Of a stretch of DNA of 64,000 nt, positions 57,840-64,000 are shown in pieces. Each line of letters starts with the position of its first letter. Within the stretch, counting starts at the first letter, position 1. The translations under genes and the position numbers were made by a program. A model generated the notes under the pieces. That model searched no databases. It saw only the letters and a program-made list of their open reading frames with translations, and was not told the DNA's origin. The stretch spans positions 1 to 64,000 of the forward strand of contig NZ_STGI01000009.1 of the NCBI RefSeq assembly GCF_004804275.1, given 5' to 3'. The DNA is from Herbaspirillum sp. ST 5-3. Lineage in GTDB: Bacteria > Pseudomonadota > Gammaproteobacteria > Burkholderiales > Burkholderiaceae_D.

Positions 57840-60518
57840 ATGCCAATCGTTAATCCAAAGGCGAAACGGGTTTGGCCTGAGCCTTCCGGGCCGAAGTCGT
57901 CGCCATGCGCGCACATGTCCTCAGACAGCTCCTATCCGGCCCCGTTTGACACTGCGACCTTCATTTTCCCCGAGGAATGGCATGCGCTTTCCGATCTCTT
58001 GGGCGGAGCCGATACAGGGCTGCTGTTTCTGCGCGACGGCGTCATTCTTCATCTGAATGCGCAGCTCGCGCAGCAGATCGGATTCGATGAAAGCGAGCTT
58101 GCCGGACAACCGCTTGAAGCGCTTTTCCCTAGGAGCACGAACGCATCCCGACTCAGCGAGGAATGGCGCATTCCAGCCGGCAGCGCGCGCATCCAGCTCA
58201 ACAGCAAGGCCGGAGCACCCATCGATTTTGACCTGATCGAAAACCGCATCGATACCCTGACGGATGCGCGTTGCACGATCTGGGTATTGAAGCCGGTCAA
58301 ACCGGCGAGAAACGAAGCCGATGTGAGCGCGGCCGGGTATATGCAGGCCATCGTCGAACATCTGCCCGACCTGGTGTTGGTCTGCGATCGCGACAGCACG
58401 CTCAGCTTTGCCAATGCGGCGTTCGACAGAATCGTCGGCGATCGCGCCAGGCTGCTGCGCGACATGGTGCATCCGGACGATACGCCGAAGCTGCAAGCGG
58501 TACTTGAACAAGCGGCCGGCACCGATGAAAACACGTCGACGCCCTTTGCATTCCGGATCAGGCATGTCGACGGATCATGGCGCCACGTCGCCGGGCATGC
58601 GCGCAGCCTGCTGTCCCACCCCGAAATCGCCGGTCTGCTTCTCAATGCGCGCGACGTGACGGAAGAGGTGCAGCAACAGGACAGCATCGCGGCGGACAAG
58701 AAGCGGCAGTTGCATTACCTGAATCGCCTGTTCCGCATGGCCCAGCAGCCGCATGCCAACCTGGCATCGGCATTGAACGTGATCCTGAAGTCATCGGCCA
58801 AGGCACTCGGCACGCATCGCTGCGCCTATTGGGAAGTCAGCGACGATCCGGCTGCGACGCGCTGCATGATGGCGTATGACGATATCCGGCAGAATCTGGT
58901 CGATGAAGCGCCGGATGCGCGTTTCGCCGACAGTTTTCACGACATGCTGCAGGGTGTGGTGCGCAATGAGCGCCAGTTGGTGATCGCGGATGTCGATCAG
59001 GATCCGCGTGCGGCAATCCATTGCGAATACTTTCATTCGGTGTCGATCAAGGCCACGATGATGGCACCGGTGCGGCACGGGGACACGGTGTGCGGCGTGT
59101 TGATATTCACGCAGCTTGAGCAGCCACGCCAGTGGCGCAAGGATGAAGCCGAATTTGCCAACAACGTCGCCGGCCTGATCACGCTGATTTTCAATGAAGT
59201 GGAACGCGGCAAGGCGGAGGCGCAATTGCGTCATCTCGCGCATCACGACAGCCTGACCGGCTTGCCCAACCGGCATTTCCTGTTCGATCAGGCGGCGGAC
59301 TTCTTTCCGAAACTCGCGGCCGACGCGAATTCCCTGGCTGCGTTCTTCATCGACATCGACGGCTTCAAGAACATCAACGATTCGCTTGGGCATGCCATGG
59401 GCGACGAGCTACTGAAGGCCGCCGCCATGCGTTTGAAAAACGTGGTACGCAAGGATGACATCCTAGTGCGGCTGGGCGGTGACGAGTTCATGCTGCTGGC
59501 GCGCAATCTGAACGACATGCGCATTGCCGACGACATCGCGATGCAGATCGTCGAGACCATGCGCAGCCCGTTTTCCCTGCAAGGGCGCGAGCTGCAGATT
59601 TCGGCCAGCGTCGGCATCGCGCTCTACCCTTCCGACGGCACCGATATCGAAACGCTGATGAAAAAAGCCGACATCGCGATGTACCACGCGAAATCTTCCG
59701 GGCGCGACCAGTACCAGATGTTCGCTCCGCGTCTGGGCGAAGCGCTGGTCAACCGTTCGACGCTGGAGATCGAATTGCGGCGCGCGATCGAGGAAGGCGA
59801 GCTGCAGCATTACTATCACCCGCAGGTCGACTTGCGCACCGGCGAGGTGCGTTGCGTCGAAGCCTTGCTGCGCTGGCGGCATCCGCAGCACGGCGTCCTG
59901 CTGCCATCGCATTTCCTGCCGATGGCCGAGCAGGCCGGCTTGATCCACCAGATCAGCGCATGGGTGATGAACGACGCTTGCGATCAGCTGAAGGAATGGA
60001 GCCGGCACGGTCTGAACGGCTTCAGCCTGGCGATCAATCTTTCCGCGAGCCAGTTGATGGACCGCGCGCTCCTGTCCGAACTGGAAAGCGCGCTCGAGCG
60101 AACCGGGGTGCCGAGCGATCGGCTGGAATGGGAAATCAAGGAAAGCACCGTCATGCAGCACAACACGATGGCGGCATCGATGTTGAATAGCATGAGCGAT
60201 CTGCGGATCAGGTTGAGTATTGACGACTTCGGTACCGGATATTCGAACATGGCGTACTTGCGACGCTATCCGGTGCATAAGGTTAAAATCGATAGCAGCT
60301 TCGTCCAGGGCCTGCCGGCCGACGAGGACGAACGCGCCATTACCGATGCCATCATTTCGATGGCGCAGCCGCTCGGGCTGGACGTGGTGGCCGAGGGCGT
60401 CGAGACGCCGCAGCAGCTGGCGTATCTGCGCGAGCACGGCTGCGACATCGCCCAGGGATTTTTCTATACTCAACCCTTAACTGCAGAACAATTCGAAACA
60501 TGGCTGGTTCGTCACTGA
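57840..60518 (+). CDS. PAS-PAS-GAF-GGDEF-EAL cytoplasmic c-di-GMP protein
   Basis: 892 residues with no membrane segments. A PAS-like domain (about 40-145), a second PAS (about 160-280), a GAF domain (about 300-455), GGDEF (intact, near 545, with RKDD I-site) and EAL (EALLRWRHP near 673, DDFGTGYSN). Both catalytic sites look intact. The start at 57840 lacks a clear RBS; ATG at 57915 is also in frame. The stop overlaps the next gene by 19 bp. Confidence 0.92.
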   Translation: MPIVNPKAKRVWPEPSGPKSSPCAHMSSDSSYPAPFDTATFIFPEEWHALSDLLGGADTGLLFLRDGVILHLNAQLAQQIGFDESELAGQPLEALFPRSTNASRLSEEWRIPAGSARIQLNSKAGAPIDFDLIENRIDTLTDARCTIWVLKPVKPARNEADVSAAGYMQAIVEHLPDLVLVCDRDSTLSFANAAFDRIVGDRARLLRDMVHPDDTPKLQAVLEQAAGTDENTSTPFAFRIRHVDGSWRHVAGHARSLLSHPEIAGLLLNARDVTEEVQQQDSIAADKKRQLHYLNRLFRMAQQPHANLASALNVILKSSAKALGTHRCAYWEVSDDPAATRCMMAYDDIRQNLVDEAPDARFADSFHDMLQGVVRNERQLVIADVDQDPRAAIHCEYFHSVSIKATMMAPVRHGDTVCGVLIFTQLEQPRQWRKDEAEFANNVAGLITLIFNEVERGKAEAQLRHLAHHDSLTGLPNRHFLFDQAADFFPKLAADANSLAAFFIDIDGFKNINDSLGHAMGDELLKAAAMRLKNVVRKDDILVRLGGDEFMLLARNLNDMRIADDIAMQIVETMRSPFSLQGRELQISASVGIALYPSDGTDIETLMKKADIAMYHAKSSGRDQYQMFAPRLGEALVNRSTLEIELRRAIEEGELQHYYHPQVDLRTGEVRCVEALLRWRHPQHGVLLPSHFLPMAEQAGLIHQISAWVMNDACDQLKEWSRHGLNGFSLAINLSASQLMDRALLSELESALERTGVPSDRLEWEIKESTVMQHNTMAASMLNSMSDLRIRLSIDDFGTGYSNMAYLRRYPVHKVKIDSSFVQGLPADEDERAITDAIISMAQPLGLDVVAEGVETPQQLAYLREHGCDIAQGFFYTQPLTAEQFETWLVRH

Positions 60519-61738
60519 AGAAAGCACTTGGACATATTCGCGTACTGGACCTGACCCGCGTATTGGCGGGACCGTGGTGCGCCCAAAACCTGGCGGACCT
60601 CGGCGCCGACGTGATCAAGGTCGAACGCCCGGGCGCCGGCGACGATACCCGCCACTGGGGTCCTCCCTACCTGAAGGATGCGCAAGGCCACGACACCAGC
60701 GAGGCCGCCTACTATCTCGCGGCCAACCGCGGCAAGCGCTCGATCACGCTCGATATCGCCAGTCCGGAAGGACAGGACATCGTGCGCCAGCTGGCGCGCC
60801 AGTCGGATGTCGTGCTGGAGAACTACAAGGTCGGGCAATTGAAGAAGTACGGCCTCGACTACGAATCCCTGAAGCGCGAGAAGCCCGACCTGATCTATTG
60901 CTCGATCACCGGTTTCGGCCAGAACGGCCCTTACGCGCAGCGTGCCGGCTATGACTTCATTATCCAGGGCATGGGCGGCTTCATGTCGATTACCGGCGAG
61001 CGCGACGACCTGCCCGGCGGCGGTCCGCAGAAGGCCGGCGTGGCGATTGCCGACCTGATGACGGGCATGTATGCGACGATCGGCGTGATGGCCGCACTGA
61101 CGCATCGCGACCGTACCGGCGAAGGCCAGTACATCGACATGGCGCTGCTCGATGTGCAGGTGGCGATGCTGGCCAACATGAACACCAATTATCTGGCCAG
61201 CGGCAATCCGCCGAAACGCTGGGGCAATGCGCATCCGAATATCGTGCCCTACCAGACCTTCGCGACCTCTGACGGACATATCATCGTCGCGGTCGGCAAC
61301 GACGGCCAGTACCGCCGCTTTGTCGAGGCCGGCGAACGGCCCGAGCTGGCAGTGGACGAGCGCTTCGCCACCAATCCGATGCGCGTGCGTCACCGCGACA
61401 CACTGGTGCCGATCCTGGCGGAGATGGTGAAAACCAGGACCAAGCAGCAATGGATCGATGCACTGGAAGCCGCCGGCGTGCCCTGCGGACCGATCAACAA
61501 TCTGGATGAAGTGTTCGACAATCCGCAGGTGCAGGCGCGCGCAATGCGCGTCGATTTGCCGCATCCGACCGGCGGCGACGTCATGCTGGTCGGCAGCCCG
61601 ATCAAGATGTCGGAAACGCCGCCGCGCTATGACATGCCGCCGCCGATGCTGGGGCAGCACACACAGGAAGTATTGGGTGAAATGCTCGGACAGAGCACGG
61701 AGCAGATCGCCGCCTTGCGGGAAAAGGGCGTGATCTGA
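60500..61738 (+). CDS. CaiB/BaiF family CoA-transferase
   Basis: 412-residue class III CoA-transferase. VLDLTRVLAGPWCAQNLADLGADVIKVERPGAGDDTR is the family N-terminus. The catalytic Asp lies in QRAGYDFIIQGMGGFMSITG. GQYIDMALLDVQVAML and PCGPINNLDEVFDNPQV are conserved. Donor and acceptor acids are unknown. It overlaps the GGDEF-EAL gene by 19 bp, an unusual pairing. Confidence 0.92.
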   Translation: MAGSSLKKALGHIRVLDLTRVLAGPWCAQNLADLGADVIKVERPGAGDDTRHWGPPYLKDAQGHDTSEAAYYLAANRGKRSITLDIASPEGQDIVRQLARQSDVVLENYKVGQLKKYGLDYESLKREKPDLIYCSITGFGQNGPYAQRAGYDFIIQGMGGFMSITGERDDLPGGGPQKAGVAIADLMTGMYATIGVMAALTHRDRTGEGQYIDMALLDVQVAMLANMNTNYLASGNPPKRWGNAHPNIVPYQTFATSDGHIIVAVGNDGQYRRFVEAGERPELAVDERFATNPMRVRHRDTLVPILAEMVKTRTKQQWIDALEAAGVPCGPINNLDEVFDNPQVQARAMRVDLPHPTGGDVMLVGSPIKMSETPPRYDMPPPMLGQHTQEVLGEMLGQSTEQIAALREKGVI

Positions 61739-61792
61739 ACAACGAGCGACAGGTTTCCTCTCCCGCAGGCGGGAGAGGAATGGTGACGCCGA

Positions 61793-63118
61793 CTAAAGAA
61801 CGAAGCTCAGGTCCCTGACCAATGCCCCCGGCAGCACAGAACTCCCCGTGCTGCGCTGGCCGTAGGTATCGCTGTCGATCAGCAATTCCGTTTCGCAAGT
61901 CAGGCCGAGCAGCTTGTCGCCAAGGATGCGAAACAGCGAGTCGTCAAAGCGCATGACGTTCAGCGGCGCCTTGATCTTCCCGCCTTCGACCCAGAAGGTC
62001 GCAAAGCGCGTCATGCCGGTCAGGCGGCAGTTGGCGCGGTCGGAAAAATTCAGATACCAGAGATTGCTGATGTAAACGCCGGTGTTCAGTTCATCGAGCA
62101 CGCGCGACACCGGCAATGTGCCGCCCTCCAGCCGCAGCGAGGATGCGGACTCGCTGCCATCCGCGCCATTGGTCTCTATCCCGTATTCCTTGGCAGTGCG
62201 CGGAGACACCAGGCTGCCAGCCAGGCGGCCATGGTCGAACAGCGCCACTTGCTCCGGCTTGATGAAGCCGTCGCCCTGAAACGCCGGGGCCAGGCCGCCC
62301 GCCGTATCCTCCATCAGGTTCACCATGGCATTCAGCGCAACACCTTCATCGCGCATGCGGCGCAAGGGGCTTTGGCGCGTACGCAGCGCCTTCTCGGAGA
62401 TGCCGCCCCAGTTCAGCATGCCGATGATTTCGCTCAGCGCCGTCGGCGTGAGATAGGCGCGGTACTCGCCGGGCAGAATGGTGACCGGCTCACGCTGCAG
62501 GATATCGAGCTGTTCGAGCGCGTTGCGGAACTTCGCTTCGAAGGCGGCGCTTTCCCATGCGAAGCCTGCGCAGGTCGTCTTCACCGCCTTGTCGCGGCTC
62601 TGGTACAGGCTCCAGTCGAGATTGAAGCTGGCGGTTTCATGCCAGTTGCGCTGGCCGAATGCATTGGCGAATCCGCGATAGACCGGCCCGGCCGCGAGTA
62701 TGCCGACCAGATCGTGTCCGCGCGCGGCGGTAAGCACTTCGTCCACCATTTCGGCGCTGTCGGGCAGTTGCGATGCGACGATGTGTTCGGTCGAATGCAC
62801 CTCGGTGGCAATCAGGAGATGCGGATCTTCCGGCAGGTCCGGCAATTGATCGCGCAGCTTGTCGACCACGTCGGCGAGCTGTGCGCGGTCGGCAGCGAGA
62901 TCGCCGGCCAATGACAACGTGACCTCGGCGTGCCGCAGGCCGTCGATCAGGTTGAGCGACAGGTAGATCTGGCGCACATGGCCGGGCTGGCGTATCGCGC
63001 TGCGGTTGAAGCGCACGAAGTCAGAAGCCTCGGCGGAGAACCAGCATTTGTATTGCTCGCCACCTCGGATGCAGGTATCGAGGAAGGCGGCGATGTCGTG
63101 GAAATACTGTCGCATCAT
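61793..63118 (-). CDS. TldE/PmbA-family metalloprotease component
   Basis: 441 residues of the TldD/PmbA family, the non-catalytic TldE-type partner: it lacks the HExxxH motif. TGMTRFATFWVEGGKIKAPLNVMRFDDSLFRILGDKLLG is the conserved C-terminal region. TldD-TldE dimers degrade unfolded peptides and process some modified peptides. Its start overlaps the TldD stop by 4 bp. Confidence 0.87.
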   Translation of the reverse strand: MMRQYFHDIAAFLDTCIRGGEQYKCWFSAEASDFVRFNRSAIRQPGHVRQIYLSLNLIDGLRHAEVTLSLAGDLAADRAQLADVVDKLRDQLPDLPEDPHLLIATEVHSTEHIVASQLPDSAEMVDEVLTAARGHDLVGILAAGPVYRGFANAFGQRNWHETASFNLDWSLYQSRDKAVKTTCAGFAWESAAFEAKFRNALEQLDILQREPVTILPGEYRAYLTPTALSEIIGMLNWGGISEKALRTRQSPLRRMRDEGVALNAMVNLMEDTAGGLAPAFQGDGFIKPEQVALFDHGRLAGSLVSPRTAKEYGIETNGADGSESASSLRLEGGTLPVSRVLDELNTGVYISNLWYLNFSDRANCRLTGMTRFATFWVEGGKIKAPLNVMRFDDSLFRILGDKLLGLTCETELLIDSDTYGQRSTGSSVLPGALVRDLSFVL

Positions 63119-64000
63119 TCGCCTCCGAACACGTCGATGTCGCCGAACAGGCAGGCTGGCGATGCATGGCCGACGCGAATCACCTGCGAGGGTTCGCCCT
63201 TGCCGCAGAACGGCGTTCCCATCACGTTGAAGGTGCTGCCGTCGCCGACGGCCTTGAGCGAGCGCCAGAAGGTGGCCGAGATGCCGCGGTAATTCGGATT
63301 CTTCACGATGCCCTTGAGTTCACCGTCTTCGATCAGTTGGCCGAATTCGCAGCCGAACTGGAACTTGTTGCGCGAATCGTCGATCGACCAGGAGACGTTG
63401 GTGTCCATCAGCACGCCGTACTCGACCGACTTGATCATGCTCTGCAGGCTGGTGTCGCCCGGCTCGATGTTGAGATTGGCCATGCGGTCGATCGGCGGAC
63501 GGTTCCAGTTGCAGGCGCGCGCATTGGCCACGCCCTCGATGCCGGCGCGCGACTGCGAGATGGCGCCGCCGAGCGGCCGTTCGAGAATGCCGTTGCGGAT
63601 CAGATGAGCGCGCTCGGCGGGGCTGCCTTCGTCGTCCCAGAGATAGCTGGCGAATTGCTCCGGGCGCTCCGGATCGTAGGTCACATTCAACAGTTCGGAG
63701 CCGTAGCGGTAATGGCCGAACATGTCGAGCGTGACGAAACTGGTACCGGCGAAATTGCGCTCGTCGCCGAGGATGCGATCAAGTTCGAGCGGATGGCCGA
63801 TCGACTCGTGGATCTGCAGCATCATCTGCTCCGGCATCAGCAGCAGATCCATCGTGCCTTCCGGGCAGTTCGGCGCGGCCAGCAGTGCCAGCGCCTGTTC
63901 GGCCACGCGCTGCCCGGCGCCCTGAAATGCGGCATGCTCCAGTACTTCCAGCCCGCCTTGCCGGCAATAGCCGTTGTACTGTCCGCCGAGGCTACGCGTC
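63115..64000 (-). CDS. tldD: TldD metalloprotease component (5' end off window)
   Basis: The frame is open from 63115 to the right edge, so at least 295 codons with the start lost. The catalytic zinc motif HESIGHPLELDRI (HExxxH) is intact, followed by the family's MANLNIEPGDTSLQSM and DTNVSWSIDDSRNKFQFG. It pairs with the TldE-like gene immediately downstream. Metal-dependent protease by family; the substrate is not deducible. Confidence 0.9.
   Translation of the reverse strand, partial: TRSLGGQYNGYCRQGGLEVLEHAAFQGAGQRVAEQALALLAAPNCPEGTMDLLLMPEQMMLQIHESIGHPLELDRILGDERNFAGTSFVTLDMFGHYRYGSELLNVTYDPERPEQFASYLWDDEGSPAERAHLIRNGILERPLGGAISQSRAGIEGVANARACNWNRPPIDRMANLNIEPGDTSLQSMIKSVEYGVLMDTNVSWSIDDSRNKFQFGCEFGQLIEDGELKGIVKNPNYRGISATFWRSLKAVGDGSTFNVMGTPFCGKGEPSQVIRVGHASPACLFGDIDVFGGE

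Overview
This window looks like chromosomal DNA of a free-living or plant/soil-associated betaproteobacterium, most likely Burkholderiales, family Oxalobacteraceae (Herbaspirillum/Noviherbaspirillum-like). That is inferred from the high GC content, the rpsP-rimM-trmD-rplS block followed by a CoA pyrophosphatase and a CobD/CbiB-family gene, a DUF3579 gene, a phasin, a cyanide-insensitive type bd oxidase, and three large GGDEF/EAL proteins. No phage, insertion sequence, CRISPR array, tRNA or rRNA gene was seen.

Layout. (1) 1-7015, minus: a two-partner secretion system. A TpsB/FhaC-type transporter gene is followed 11 bp later by a very large TpsA filamentous-haemagglutinin-like adhesin that runs off the left edge inside a cysteine-rich 19-residue tandem repeat. 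(2) 7.4-18.7 kb: a MASE1-PAS-PAS-GGDEF-EAL protein, a DUF938 methyltransferase, a Mut7-C RNase, a phasin, a tandem UspA protein, cydAB of the cyanide-insensitive type, a chemoreceptor ending in a CheR-tethering pentapeptide, and a small HTH regulator. (3) 19.2-23.1 kb: a run of small stress proteins (CsbD, DUF2188-like, GlsB/YeaQ, YCII, YflT-like) next to a type II NADH dehydrogenase. (4) 23.2-28.5 kb: a HAD-fold protein lacking its catalytic aspartate, divergent from a CbbR-like LysR gene; then a two-component system divergent from a serine-hydrolase lipoprotein. (5) 28.5-35 kb: an acyl-CoA catabolic cluster (acyl-CoA synthetase, two SDRs, an ACAD10/11-like dehydrogenase, a histidine phosphatase) with a divergent LysR regulator. 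(6) 35-43.6 kb: fumC, a CHASE-PAS-GGDEF-EAL-REC protein with degenerate GGDEF and REC sites, an SRPBCC-membrane fusion, DUF3579, CobD/CbiB-like and CoA pyrophosphatase genes. (7) 43.7-45.9 kb: the rpsP-rimM-trmD-rplS operon with a clear promoter and terminator. (8) 46-48.7 kb: TM2, DUF2182, DUF1326, DUF1059 and DUF4864 proteins. (9) 48.8-52.5 kb: etfB-etfA and a DmdC-like acyl-CoA dehydrogenase. (10) 52.7-64 kb: tusA-like, Nudix, alaS, a duplicated-repeat secreted protein, a glycerophosphodiesterase, a third GGDEF-EAL protein overlapping a CoA-transferase gene, and a TldE/TldD protease pair cut by the right edge.

The common themes are c-di-GMP and surface adhesion (adhesin plus three GGDEF/EAL proteins), low-oxygen and stress respiration (UspA, bd oxidase, NDH-2), and acyl-CoA oxidation (two acyl-CoA dehydrogenases, ETF, acyl-CoA synthetase, CoA-transferase). 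No complete new defence-type system was recognised. The strongest candidates for undescribed biology are the ACAD10/11-like cluster that lacks its expected kinase, the HAD pseudoenzyme paired with a CbbR-like regulator, the DUF1326/DUF2182 cysteine-rich pair, the SRPBCC-membrane fusion, and the cysteine-repeat tail of the adhesin.
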